From: an uncultured Bacteroides sp.
GTDB taxonomy: Bacteria > Bacteroidota > Bacteroidia > Bacteroidales > Bacteroidaceae
Assembly: GCA_900555635.1 (NCBI GenBank)
Contig: USLU01000001.1
Location: forward strand, 62,001-126,000
Direction: 5' to 3'
Length of the DNA: 64,000 nucleotides
Made by a program: the position numbers and the translations under genes
The notes under the pieces: generated by a model
Database searches by the model: none
Seen by the model: the letters and a program-made list of their open reading frames with translations, nothing else
Told to the model about the DNA's origin: nothing
Shown here: in pieces, positions 1 to 8,728 of the stretch
How positions within the stretch are numbered: the first letter of the stretch is position 1
Layout of the letters: every line of letters starts with the position of its first letter

Positions 1-537
1 TCTTATGCTTGCGAACAGGTTGTTGGACGTTATAAAGCTGTAATCAGAACTATATCAGGCGTGTATTCATCAGAAAGTAAAAATGATAGTGACTTCAAAC
101 GTGCTTGTGAATTGGCCGAGAAGTTTGCGAAGAAAGAAGGTCGTCAACCTCGTATCATGGTTGCCAAGATGGGACAAGACGGTCACGACCGTGGTGCTAA
201 AGTAGTTGCAACAGGTTATGCCGATTGTGGTTTCGACGTAGATATGGGACCGTTGTTCCAAACTCCCGCAGAAGCTGCCCGTGAAGCTGTTGAAAACGAT
301 GTTCACGTAGTAGGTGTTTCTTCATTGGCTGCCGGACATAAGACATTGGTTCCGCAGATTATCGAAGAACTCAAGAAACTGGGTCGTGAAGATATCGTTG
401 TCATTGCCGGTGGTGTAATCCCTGCACAGGATTATGACTTCCTGTACAAAGCTGGTGTAGCTGCTATCTTTGGTCCTGGTACTCCGGTTGCCAAAGCTGC
501 CGGTCAGATTTTGGAAATTTTGATGGACGAAGAATAA
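1..537 (+). CDS. mutB: Methylmalonyl-CoA mutase large subunit, C-terminal part (5' truncated by window)
   Basis: The reading frame is open from the first base of the window and runs into the C-terminal cobalamin-binding domain of methylmalonyl-CoA mutase, which interconverts succinyl-CoA and (R)-methylmalonyl-CoA in the propionate pathway. The B12-binding signature DxHxxG is present as GQDGHDRG, followed by the Rossmann-like segments VVGVSSLAAGHK and VVIAGGVIPAQD that cradle the nucleotide tail. The GTG at position 61 is not a start, because the frame continues in homologous sequence upstream. The catalytic TIM-barrel part and the small subunit would lie before the window. A terminator hairpin follows at once, so this is the end of its operon. 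Family assignment is very secure; the symbol follows propionibacterial usage. Confidence 0.95.
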   Translation, partial: SYACEQVVGRYKAVIRTISGVYSSESKNDSDFKRACELAEKFAKKEGRQPRIMVAKMGQDGHDRGAKVVATGYADCGFDVDMGPLFQTPAEAAREAVENDVHVVGVSSLAAGHKTLVPQIIEELKKLGREDIVVIAGGVIPAQDYDFLYKAGVAAIFGPGTPVAKAAGQILEILMDEE

Positions 538-560
538 GCCGCATAAGTTTTTTATATAGA

Positions 561-596
561 AAAAGAGGTTTTGCTCATTTTAGCAAAGCCTCTTTT
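561..596 (+). terminator. Rho-independent terminator after methylmalonyl-CoA mutase
   Basis: Fifteen-base arms (561-575 and 582-596) pair around a 6-base loop with one mismatch. The stem begins with an A-run and ends in a T-run, so it could work in both directions. It sits 24 bases after the mutase stop. Confidence 0.85.
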
Positions 597-638
597 TTAT
601 TTTATATATGCAACAAGTATTAATTCTACACTTTTATC

Positions 639-646
639 TATCTTTG
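639..646 (+). promoter_or_regulatory. Bacteroides -7 element (TATCTTTG) for the sensor kinase
   Basis: The sequence matches the TAnnTTTG consensus exactly and lies 37 bases before the kinase start, just after the mutase terminator. No clear TTTG is seen at the -33 position, so this is half of a consensus promoter. Confidence 0.55.
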
Positions 647-682
647 TACGCTCTCTAGTCAGACAAACAATAAAGAGTTGAT

Positions 683-2638
683 ATGGTGCGCTGTTTCATG
701 ATTATTCTGTTTTTCACACTATTTCATTTAGAGGTTCTCTCAAATGCAAATAAAGTTTTGGTCGTTAGTTCTTATGGCACTGACTATCAATGGAGCAATA
801 CTATAATGAACACTATCGGCAAGCAATTGAAAGATAAGCATCCTTCCATTGAATTCAGCCGCGAATTCCTTTCATCAGAAATGTTGGAAGATTCGGACAG
901 CTGGGGTAACAAGATGAGTGTTTTATTAAGTAATTATAAAAAGAATCCGCCTTTGGCAATTATTCTTGTTTCCGATGAAGCTTGGATGGGATATCAAGAT
1001 GCAGATGTAAGTGCCTTTAAAAATGTTCCCTTGATCTTATGTGCTGTAAAGCCTCATTCTATTTCTATCTCTGACTTTATTACCAAAAGGGACAGCCTTC
1101 ATTTATCCGATTTTACTCCTACAGTTGAACTAATGAAGAATTATAGGGCAACCGCTGTTTTACGGGAAATGAATGTACCGGGTTACTTGTCTCTAATGGA
1201 AAATCTGATTTCCGGGTTAAATAGATTTGTATTTATTACCGACAGTCGTTTTTATGGAGTTTATACTCATCTGTTGCTTCAACAAGAGGCGGAACGAAGT
1301 TATCCGAAAATACTTGTTGAGTCTATTGATGGTCGATTTGTTTCTACCGACTCGTTACTATCTCTGCTCCCTACTATTCCATCTACTGCCGGAGTATTGC
1401 TTACTTCCTGGTTGACCGGTGAATATGGCTTTGAATTTTCGAAAGACTATTTGTATAGTAGTATAGAAAATAAATTATCCACTCCTATTTTTATAACCAA
1501 TGATATAGGACTGGAAAAAGAAAACTTTGTAGGGGGATATTATAATGACGCATCGTTTTGGGGGAATAAGACTTCCGATCAGTTATTGGCCATAATAAAT
1601 GGAGTGATGCCGGAGAATTTGAAGCCCGAGACCTATTATGACAGTCAATGCCAAATTGCCTGGAAAGTCTTTCAACACTATGGCTTGGATTCTAGGAGGC
1701 TTCCGGCGAAGGTCGATTTCTTTAATGCTCCTGAGTCATTCTGGTCAGTCTATAAATACTATATCATAGCTGTAATCTCAGTCTTCTTAGTCATTCTTCT
1801 TTTCTATTATTATACGCTTCGAAGCAATTTCAAGTTGCAACAAGCCCAACGACTCTTATTAAACTCTGTAAACGAGGCTCAGGCGGCAAACGATAAATTG
1901 AAGAAGACGCAAGATGAATTGATTGTGGCACTTCATAAAGCGGAGGAGTCGGATAGACTAAAATCTGCCTTTTTGGCTAATATGAGTCATGAGATACGTA
2001 CACCGTTGAATGCAATTGTAGGATTTTCAGGAGTACTCGATGAGGTGGATACAAAAGAAGAGCGCGAAGAATATGTGGATCTTATCCACCGGAATAGTGA
2101 TTTATTGTTGCAACTGCTATCTGATATCTTGGATTTGTCGCGAATAGAAGCCGGAGTATTAGAGTTTACATTTAGCAAAACAGATGCCCACAAGGTATGT
2201 AATAATGTAGTTGTTTCTCTTAGTAATAAGTGCCGATCAGGAGTAAAACTATATTTGGCTCCATCTGCTAATTCAATGCCACTTTGTACGGATGTGAACC
2301 GACTTATGCAGGTACTCATTAATTTAGTGAATAATGCGATTAAGTTTACTTCGGAAGGCAGTATTGAAGTCGGATATTTCTCTTATAACGACGAATTGGC
2401 AGAGTTTTATGTGAAAGATACCGGTATTGGCATTGCTGCTGAAAAGCAGGCGGTTATCTTTGACCGTTTTACAAAATTGAATAACTATGTAGAGGGTACC
2501 GGATTGGGGCTTTCTATCTGCCAGACTATTGTTAGTCTACTGGGCGGAGAGATGGGACTTGAGTCCGAAGAAGGGACAGGATCCCGGTTTTGGTTTAGAA
2601 TACTGAAGAATCAAAATGCAGTAGAACATAAATTTTGA
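683..2638 (+). CDS. Membrane sensor histidine kinase with periplasmic substrate-binding-like sensor
   Basis: A 651-residue two-component sensor. A signal/anchor segment (about residues 1-20) is followed by a periplasmic region beginning VLVVSSYGTDYQWS that resembles ABC-transporter substrate-binding sensor domains. A single membrane helix lies at about 359-379, then a short coiled coil. The HisKA domain carries the phospho-accepting His436 in SHEIRTPLN, and the HATPase has N (NLVNNAIKF), G1 (DTGIGI) and G2 (GTGLGLS) boxes. There is no receiver or DNA-binding domain, and no response regulator gene lies beside it, so its partner must be elsewhere. It has its own promoter and is probably not part of the DUF3575/DUF3868 unit that follows 84 bases later, though read-through is possible. 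The kinase call is secure; the ligand is unknown. Confidence 0.88.
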   Translation: MVRCFMIILFFTLFHLEVLSNANKVLVVSSYGTDYQWSNTIMNTIGKQLKDKHPSIEFSREFLSSEMLEDSDSWGNKMSVLLSNYKKNPPLAIILVSDEAWMGYQDADVSAFKNVPLILCAVKPHSISISDFITKRDSLHLSDFTPTVELMKNYRATAVLREMNVPGYLSLMENLISGLNRFVFITDSRFYGVYTHLLLQQEAERSYPKILVESIDGRFVSTDSLLSLLPTIPSTAGVLLTSWLTGEYGFEFSKDYLYSSIENKLSTPIFITNDIGLEKENFVGGYYNDASFWGNKTSDQLLAIINGVMPENLKPETYYDSQCQIAWKVFQHYGLDSRRLPAKVDFFNAPESFWSVYKYYIIAVISVFLVILLFYYYTLRSNFKLQQAQRLLLNSVNEAQAANDKLKKTQDELIVALHKAEESDRLKSAFLANMSHEIRTPLNAIVGFSGVLDEVDTKEEREEYVDLIHRNSDLLLQLLSDILDLSRIEAGVLEFTFSKTDAHKVCNNVVVSLSNKCRSGVKLYLAPSANSMPLCTDVNRLMQVLINLVNNAIKFTSEGSIEVGYFSYNDELAEFYVKDTGIGIAAEKQAVIFDRFTKLNNYVEGTGLGLSICQTIVSLLGGEMGLESEEGTGSRFWFRILKNQNAVEHKF

Positions 2639-2722
2639 TGTATTTTTTGCAATAGATTCTAAACAAAACAGAATTGTCTGGCGTTAATCCCGTATCATTT
2701 TAAAACCTAAGCCAAGACAGTA

Positions 2723-3313
2723 ATGAAAACAATTAAACTCTTTTTAGTGGCAGGTTTCCTGTTGGTCTTTGCCACATGTGTTTATTCACAGGAGCAACCA
2801 GGTACCAAAACTTACCTGCCTAAGTTTGCCCTAAAGACGAATGCTCTTTATTGGGCTACCACTACCCCAAACTTGGGATTTGAAGTAGCATTAGCTCCCA
2901 AAATGACACTCGATGTATCGGGTAATTATAATCCGTGGAAGTTTTCGGACAACCGCCAATTAAAGCATTGGCTAGTTCAGCCTGAGTTGCGTTATTGGCT
3001 CTGCGAACGCTTCAATGGTAGCTTCTTCGGAATACATGGTCATTATGGAGAAGTGAACGTGAGCAATCTCGACATTTTTGGAATGGGAGACTATCGTTAT
3101 GACGGTAAAGTATATGGTGGTGGAATTTCATATGGTTATCAGTGGATATTGAATAAACGCTGGAGCATGGAAGCCACTATCGGCGTAGGATATGCCCGCC
3201 TCGATTACGATAAGTATCAATGTGGTAAGTGCGGTGAGAAACTTGGTCATAACACCAAGAATTATTTTGGACCTACCAAAGTGGGGCTGAGTTTTATATA
3301 TGTTATCAAGTAA
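2723..3313 (+). CDS. DUF3575-family secreted protein
   Basis: A 196-residue protein with a cleavable signal peptide (about residues 1-22, ending CVYSQ). After it come alternating aromatic/polar strands such as FALKTNALYWATTTPNLGFEV and a GVGYARLDYDKYQCGKCG segment, a pattern typical of the DUF3575 family of small outer-membrane beta-barrel-like proteins in Bacteroidota. In many Bacteroides genomes DUF3575 is followed by a DUF3868 gene and then fimbrillin genes (FimA/Mfa-type). Here it is followed after 28 bases by a DUF3868 protein, so the two form an operon. The molecular role is not established; an assembly or anchoring function for surface structures is an inference from that context. Confidence 0.8.
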   Translation: MKTIKLFLVAGFLLVFATCVYSQEQPGTKTYLPKFALKTNALYWATTTPNLGFEVALAPKMTLDVSGNYNPWKFSDNRQLKHWLVQPELRYWLCERFNGSFFGIHGHYGEVNVSNLDIFGMGDYRYDGKVYGGGISYGYQWILNKRWSMEATIGVGYARLDYDKYQCGKCGEKLGHNTKNYFGPTKVGLSFIYVIK

Positions 3314-3341
3314 GTAGAACCTACCTAAACTCAAAACAAGA

Positions 3342-4790
3342 ATGAAAAAGTATCTATTTCCTATATTATTGGCTTTGCTCACTATACTCCCTGTAAAAGC
3401 GCAGAGCCTTTTGAACAATACCTTGAATTTGTCCGACGTGTCTTTGTGGCAACAAGGTAATACATTATCTGTCACGATGAAGATTGACATGCAGAATCTT
3501 ACAATCAGTCCGCAACGCTCGCTCACTTTGACCCCACTATTAACAGACGGTCAGCATAATGTGGCTCTTCAAGATATTATTATCAATGGTCGCCGTCGTC
3601 AAAAAGCATACTTGCGCGGACTTGCCATTGAGAGAAAAGCTCCTGATGCCATTGTGATTCCTTATGAAAAGAGGGAAGTACTGACTTACACACAAGTCAT
3701 TCCTTATGAACCATGGATGGCGAACGCTGCTTTTAATTTGGTAGAAAATCTTTGTGGTTGCGGTAATGCTAATGAAATGATTGCCCAAGAACTAATAACG
3801 AATGATGTTTCTACAGAAGCCAAACGCTTGGCTGCCATGATGCCTATAGTAGCCTTTATCCAACCTGAAGTTGAAGTGGTGAAAATGCGTAGTGACCAGT
3901 ACGAGGCTCATCTGGACTTCCCGGTGAATAAGTTTGTTATTCAACCCGAATTTATGAATAATAAGAAAGAGCTGACAAGTATTCATGGTATGTTCGATAA
4001 AATACAGAATGACCGTAATCTGACCGTAACTCAAATCGGCATCGAAGGTTTTGCTTCACCCGAAGGCCCGTTAAAGTTTAATGAACAACTTTCGCAGAAG
4101 CGTGCCGATGCTCTTAAGAATTACTTGGCAGCTAACGAAAAAGTTCCTGCTAATCTTTATAAAGTAACCTTTGGCGGTGAAAACTGGGATGGTCTTGTAA
4201 AGGCTCTTGAAGTTTCGTCTATGAAGGAGAAGGAAACCTTCCTGAACATCATAAAGAATACTACGGATGATGCACGTCGTAAGAAAGAGATTATGAGCGT
4301 AGGAGGTGGTGCACCTTATCGTATGATGCTGAAGGAAATTTATCCGGGACTTCGCAAAGTGAACTGTAAGATAGATTACAGTGTAGTGAACTTTGACGTA
4401 GAACAAGGACGTGCCATCATTTTGACAGATCCGAAATATTTGAGCTTGAATGAAATGTATCAGGTGGCTAACAGTTATCCGGCAGGTAGCAATGACTTTA
4501 TCAATGTATTCGATATAGCCGTTCGTATGTATCCGGATGATGAAGTAGCCAATCTGAATGCAGGTGCTGTAGCATTGAGTCGAAAAGATCTACGTTCTGC
4601 AATGAAATTTATGGAGAAAGCCAATAAGCAATCTGCTGAATACATCAATAACCTGGGAGTTTATAATTTCCTGAACGGAAATGTCCAGCAAGCAATTGCC
4701 AATTTCAATCAGGCAGCCCAAATGGGAAATAAAGAAGCGAAGAGTAATATGAAGCGCTTGCAGGAAATATTGAATATGCAGCCTAAATAA
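3342..4790 (+). CDS. DUF3868 protein with OmpA-like and TPR regions
   Basis: A 482-residue exported protein. A signal peptide (about 1-20, ending PVKAQ) leads into a DUF3868-type N-terminal region (about 21-120; NNTLNLSDVSLWQQGNTLSV). A middle/C-terminal region contains an OmpA-like segment (GIEGFASPEGPLKFNEQLS then QKRADALKNYL) of the kind that binds peptidoglycan. The last about 90 residues form TPR-like helices (VANLNAGAVALSRKDLRSAM). The architecture suggests a periplasmic or outer-membrane protein linking a surface structure to the cell wall. It forms a two-gene operon with the DUF3575 protein and is followed directly by a strong terminator. The usual fimbrillin genes are missing downstream, so it may be an orphan or a distinct subtype. 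Confidence 0.8.
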   Translation: MKKYLFPILLALLTILPVKAQSLLNNTLNLSDVSLWQQGNTLSVTMKIDMQNLTISPQRSLTLTPLLTDGQHNVALQDIIINGRRRQKAYLRGLAIERKAPDAIVIPYEKREVLTYTQVIPYEPWMANAAFNLVENLCGCGNANEMIAQELITNDVSTEAKRLAAMMPIVAFIQPEVEVVKMRSDQYEAHLDFPVNKFVIQPEFMNNKKELTSIHGMFDKIQNDRNLTVTQIGIEGFASPEGPLKFNEQLSQKRADALKNYLAANEKVPANLYKVTFGGENWDGLVKALEVSSMKEKETFLNIIKNTTDDARRKKEIMSVGGGAPYRMMLKEIYPGLRKVNCKIDYSVVNFDVEQGRAIILTDPKYLSLNEMYQVANSYPAGSNDFINVFDIAVRMYPDDEVANLNAGAVALSRKDLRSAMKFMEKANKQSAEYINNLGVYNFLNGNVQQAIANFNQAAQMGNKEAKSNMKRLQEILNMQPK

Positions 4791-4805
4791 ATTCTCTATA
4801 TATAG

Positions 4806-4839
4806 AAGGGAGATGTGTCAAAACCGTCACATCTCCCTT
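4806..4839 (+). terminator. Bidirectional terminator between convergent genes
   Basis: Perfect 12-base arms (4806-4817, 4828-4839) around a 10-base loop, rich in G/C in the stem and followed by T-rich sequence. It lies between the DUF3868 gene and the convergent sulfatase gene. Confidence 0.9.
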
Positions 4840-4881
4840 TGTGATTTTGTTAAACTGAATGATCTTCTACCTAATTTATAT

Positions 4882-6279
4882 CTATTTATTATGAAGGTCA
4901 AACTTGAAATTTGAAAGCTTTTTACCTGGTACGTCATGCAATTTCGGACGAGTGGGGTTTACTTTATACCTGTTCATCCATTTTTCAAGTATATCCCGAT
5001 GTTTCTGTAATTCCTTATCGTAAGTATTCTCCATAACCAGATTTCTCATTTCGCCTTTGTCGTTCTGCATATCAAATAGTTGCTCGCGATGTCTTCCTTT
5101 GTCATAAAGCACATATTTATAGCGTTCGCTACGCACCATCCAACCTCGTGTCTTGCTACCGTCAAATCGAGTTTCAGTAATCACGTACTCCTGATGCAGA
5201 CTCTTCGGGTTGCCCTCTTCTACAATCTGGCGGAAAGACTTTCCGGCACTGCTTTTGGGGGCTTGAGCACCTGCCAAGTCGCATATGGTAGCAAAGAAAT
5301 CGACACCGTTGCTGATGAGTTGCGGCATCACCCGGCCTGCATTCTTCTTGCCGGGCAAGGTTACAATGAAAGGTATATTGACAACTTCTTCATACAGGGC
5401 CGATTTCTGATTCCAGTGGTGGGCGCCGATACCGTCTCCATGGTCGCTGGAGAATATGACAACGGTATTCTTCCAAAGATTCTGTTTGTCGATGGCATCT
5501 ACTATCTTGCCTATTTCCCGGTCTATCTTTTCTACCAGACGGTAATAGGTGTATCGGTACATACGCCAATTCTCCGGGGTATATTCAACAGTAGGATACA
5601 CATTGAAGTTGGCTGCTTTTTCGTTTTCAATAACATCGGCATCGTAGGGATTCTTGGCGAAGTTGGCAGGAAGACCCGGGCAGTCACGTAAATCGGGAGT
5701 GGCTACTTCTCCATAAGGCAGGTTCTGGCTTCGTGCATATTCGCAGATGTTATGCGGATTATCGAAAGAAGCTACCAGAAAGAAGGGCTTTTTATGTGGG
5801 CGTGAGAGATATTCTACGCAAGCATCGGCCAATCCGTTATCATTATGCTCGTGTATCTTGTCGAAGCCGAATTTTTTGTCGGGGATGTCGGCTTCCGGCA
5901 CATGCCATTTGCCACCGTAGGCGCAATCGTAACCGGCATTTTTTACGAGTGTACCCAATGTCTGCGTTTTCAGAGAATCGGGTAGGGGAGCACCGTTGAC
6001 CGACAATCCTACAGTACTGGGATACTGTCCTGTGAACATGGCTCCACGTGAAGGACCGCTAAGCGGAGAAGTGCAATAAGCGTTATTGAATAGTACCCCG
6101 GCGGCAGCCAGTCTGTCCATGTTCGGAGTATGTAAGTCCGGGTTTCCGGCACAACTCATGGCGCTGGCAGTCTGCTGGTCGGTAAAGATGTAGATAATGT
6201 TGGGGCGTTCGGCAGCAGAAGCTACGGAAGAGCATAGCAAAGAAAAACATGCCAGATGCTTCATTGAAATTTGTTTCAT
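4882..6279 (-). CDS. S1-family sulfatase, serine type
   Basis: A 465-residue secreted sulfatase with a signal peptide ending near residue 23 (SVASAA). The metal-binding start PNIIYIFTDQQ (Asp34) is present. The active-site signature is SGPSR, with Ser74 as the residue converted to formylglycine, so it is a serine-type enzyme needing an anaerobic sulfatase-maturating radical-SAM enzyme (not in this window). KWH (in GGKWHVPE) and SSDHGDGIGAHH are the other metal/sulfate ligands expected for the family. It would remove sulfate esters from glycans in the periplasm or at the surface. It stands alone between convergent genes, 12 kb before the PUL, so a link to the PUL is only possible. The sulfated substrate cannot be read from sequence. 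Confidence 0.92.
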   Translation of the reverse strand: MKQISMKHLACFSLLCSSVASAAERPNIIYIFTDQQTASAMSCAGNPDLHTPNMDRLAAAGVLFNNAYCTSPLSGPSRGAMFTGQYPSTVGLSVNGAPLPDSLKTQTLGTLVKNAGYDCAYGGKWHVPEADIPDKKFGFDKIHEHNDNGLADACVEYLSRPHKKPFFLVASFDNPHNICEYARSQNLPYGEVATPDLRDCPGLPANFAKNPYDADVIENEKAANFNVYPTVEYTPENWRMYRYTYYRLVEKIDREIGKIVDAIDKQNLWKNTVVIFSSDHGDGIGAHHWNQKSALYEEVVNIPFIVTLPGKKNAGRVMPQLISNGVDFFATICDLAGAQAPKSSAGKSFRQIVEEGNPKSLHQEYVITETRFDGSKTRGWMVRSERYKYVLYDKGRHREQLFDMQNDKGEMRNLVMENTYDKELQKHRDILEKWMNRYKVNPTRPKLHDVPGKKLSNFKFDLHNK

Positions 6280-6453
6280 CCTATTATTAGTTTTAAGTAC
6301 ACAAGTCTTCGTTCGGGAAGACTATTTTTCCGGTTGCTAAATTATGCCATTTTGCATTCACAGGCAGGTGTTTCTGTGCTTTTTTTTACAAAGAATGTTC
6401 ATTATAGTAGCAATATTGTTCAAGTCTCTTGTGATTTTGTGTAAGAGTTGCAG

Positions 6454-6517
6454 TTTCCAACACTTGTGTTTCCCGACGTTTGTACTTTCCAACGTTCGTG
6501 CTTTCCAACGTTACTAC
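6454..6517 (+). repeat. Four tandem 16-bp repeats upstream of topB
   Basis: Four head-to-tail 16-base units start at 6454, 6470, 6486 and 6502. All begin with TTTCC or TTCCC; the third is TTTCCAACGTTCGTGC. The last unit supplies the likely -33 position of the topB promoter, so the array abuts the promoter directly. Confidence 0.8.
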
Positions 6518-6532
6518 TTTTTTGTACCTTTG
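6502..6532 (+). promoter_or_regulatory. Probable topB promoter
   Basis: TACCTTTG at 6525-6532 matches the Bacteroides -7 consensus exactly. It is preceded by TTTC at 6502-6505 with a 19-base spacer, a near match to the -33 TTTG. The predicted transcript would start near 6538, about 22 bases before the topB start. Confidence 0.65.
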
Positions 6533-6559
6533 CCCGACAATTTTATAGAAAGAGAACGA

Positions 6560-8725
6560 ATGATAGTTTGTATTGCCGAAAAGCCCTCTGTGGCACGAGA
6601 CATAGCCGATGTGTTAGGAGCGAAAGATAAGAGAGACGGATACATCGAAGGAAACGGATACCAGGTGACTTGGACGTTCGGCCATCTTTGCACACTCAAA
6701 GAACCCCACGAATACACTCCTAATTGGAAGTCGTGGAGTCTGGGCAGTCTGCCTATGATTCCTCCCCGCTTCGGTATCAAGCTTATTAGCAATCCTACTT
6801 ACGAGCGTCAGTTTGGTGTGATTGAGAAACTCATGCAGCAAGCCGATATGATTATAAACTGCGGTGATGCCGGGCAAGAAGGAGAATTGATTCAACGCTG
6901 GGTGATGCAGAAAGCCGGAGCTCGCTGTCCGGTGAAACGCCTTTGGATTTCTTCATTGACTGAAGAAGCTATCCGCGAAGGGTTTGCCAAACTGCGTGAT
7001 GCTTCCGACTTCCAACCTCTGTACGAAGCCGGACTTTCACGTGCCATCGGTGACTGGCTGTTGGGTATGAACGCTACCCGCCTCTACACTATGAAATATG
7101 GACAGAACAAGCAAGTACTCTCCATCGGTCGTGTACAGACGCCTACACTTGCCCTTATTGTAAACCGTCAACTCGAAATACAAAACTTCGTTCCCAAGCA
7201 GTCGTGGGAACTCAAAACCGTTTATCGCGACACGACCTTCTCTGCCATCCTTAAGAAGAGCGAAGAAGAGTTGGTACTCGAAGCCGAAAAGCTAAAAGAT
7301 AATACTGCAACAGCCACTGCTACCGAGAAGAAGGAGGAAGATAACCGAGGCATCGAACCTATTACGGATTACGAACGGGGACTCGAAATATTGGAGCAGA
7401 TAAAGAACTCTCCCTTCACCATCACCGACGTTAGCAAGAAGAACGGAAAAGAAGCTCCGCTACGCCTCTTCGACTTGACTTCCTTGCAGGTGGAGTGTAA
7501 TAAGAAATTCGGTTACTCTGCCGACGAAACGTTGAAACTAATTCAATCGCTGTATGAAAAGAAAGTGGCTACCTATCCGCGTGTAGATACTACTTTCCTG
7601 AGCGATGATATCTATCCGAAATGTCCCGGTATATTGAAAGGGCTGCGCGATTATGCCGTATTTACTACTCCGCTGGAGGGAACTACTTTGCTGAAGTCAA
7701 AGAAGGTATTCGATAACTCGAAAGTAACCGATCACCATGCTATCATTCCTACCGGACAATATCCGCAAGGGTTGACTAATATGGAAAGCAGTGTCTTCGA
7801 TTTGATTGCCCGACGCTTTATCGCAGTCTTCTATCCCGATTGTAAATTTGCTACCACTACAGTCTTTGGCGAGGTAGAAAATATAGAATTTAAGACTACG
7901 GGTAGACAGATACTCGATCCGGGCTGGCGTGTTATCTTCTCTACGCCTACCACGCAACCGCAGGAGGAGAAGGAAGAAAAGGAAGACGAGAATGTACTTC
8001 CGGCATTTGTGAAAGGCGAAAACGGTCCGCACCTGCCTAGCCTGAACGAGAAGTGGACTCAACCTCCTCGCCCATACACGGAAGCAACGTTGCTGCGTGC
8101 CATGGAAACTGCCGGTAAACTGGTAGATAATGACGAACTGCGTGATGCATTGAAGGAAAACGGCATTGGACGCCCTTCTACTCGTGCCGCCATCATTGAG
8201 ACTTTGTTCAAACGAAATTATATCCGTAAAGAGAAGAAGAATCTTATAGCTACTCCTACCGGCGTTGAACTGATACAGATTATCCACGAAGAATTGTTGA
8301 AGTCGGCCGAACTTACCGGACTTTGGGAAAAGAAGTTGCGCGAGATAGAGAAGAAATCGTTCAATGCCGCCCAATTTCTGGAAGAACTGAAACAGATGGT
8401 GACGGAAGTAGTGATGAGTGTACTTTCGGACAATAGTAACCGCCATATTACGATACAGGCTGCTGTACAGGAGAAAGCAGGTAAAGGAACCTCGAATAAA
8501 GAAGTTGGGGGAGATAAACCGAAGAAAGAACCCAAGAAGAGGGCACCGAGGAAACCGAAGGAGGAAAAGAAAGAGGCTTCGTCTGCCGTATCAGTGCCTG
8601 CATCCGATGCACTAGTCGGTCAGCCTTGTCCACTCTGCGGAAAAGGTACGATTATTAAAGGAAAAACAGCTTACGGTTGTTCCGAATGGAAAAGTGGTTG
8701 TACCTTCCGCAAAGCGATTGAGTAA
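6560..8725 (+). CDS. topB: DNA topoisomerase III (type IA)
   Basis: A 721-residue type IA topoisomerase that passes single strands through a transient nick, resolving replication and recombination intermediates. The Toprim start MIVCIAEKPSVARDIADVLG and the metal triad region (NCGDAGQEGELI) are clear. The catalytic tyrosine lies in ATYPRVDTTFLS at about residue 338, and SIGRVQTPTLALIV is a family hallmark. The C-terminus has a lysine-rich linker and one C4 zinc finger (CPLCGKGT ... CSEWKSGC). The frame is open further upstream to 6344, but that part has no homology, contains the 16-bp repeat array and precedes the promoter. The ATG at 6560 is therefore chosen. The stop lies 3 bases from the convergent Nudix gene. 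Confidence 0.95.
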   Translation: MIVCIAEKPSVARDIADVLGAKDKRDGYIEGNGYQVTWTFGHLCTLKEPHEYTPNWKSWSLGSLPMIPPRFGIKLISNPTYERQFGVIEKLMQQADMIINCGDAGQEGELIQRWVMQKAGARCPVKRLWISSLTEEAIREGFAKLRDASDFQPLYEAGLSRAIGDWLLGMNATRLYTMKYGQNKQVLSIGRVQTPTLALIVNRQLEIQNFVPKQSWELKTVYRDTTFSAILKKSEEELVLEAEKLKDNTATATATEKKEEDNRGIEPITDYERGLEILEQIKNSPFTITDVSKKNGKEAPLRLFDLTSLQVECNKKFGYSADETLKLIQSLYEKKVATYPRVDTTFLSDDIYPKCPGILKGLRDYAVFTTPLEGTTLLKSKKVFDNSKVTDHHAIIPTGQYPQGLTNMESSVFDLIARRFIAVFYPDCKFATTTVFGEVENIEFKTTGRQILDPGWRVIFSTPTTQPQEEKEEKEDENVLPAFVKGENGPHLPSLNEKWTQPPRPYTEATLLRAMETAGKLVDNDELRDALKENGIGRPSTRAAIIETLFKRNYIRKEKKNLIATPTGVELIQIIHEELLKSAELTGLWEKKLREIEKKSFNAAQFLEELKQMVTEVVMSVLSDNSNRHITIQAAVQEKAGKGTSNKEVGGDKPKKEPKKRAPRKPKEEKKEASSAVSVPASDALVGQPCPLCGKGTIIKGKTAYGCSEWKSGCTFRKAIE

Positions 8726-8728
8726 GAC

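Noticed and set aside
5080..5691. 203-residue plus-strand frame opposite the sulfatase
   Set aside because: Lies entirely inside the sulfatase gene, with no domain signature.
6344..6559. 72-codon N-terminal extension of topB
   Set aside because: It has no similarity to topoisomerases, contains the 16-bp repeat array and lies upstream of the likely promoter; the family start MIVCIAEKPS is at 6560.
7697..8446. 249-residue minus-strand frame opposite topB
   Set aside because: Shadow of the topB coding strand with no motif or promoter.
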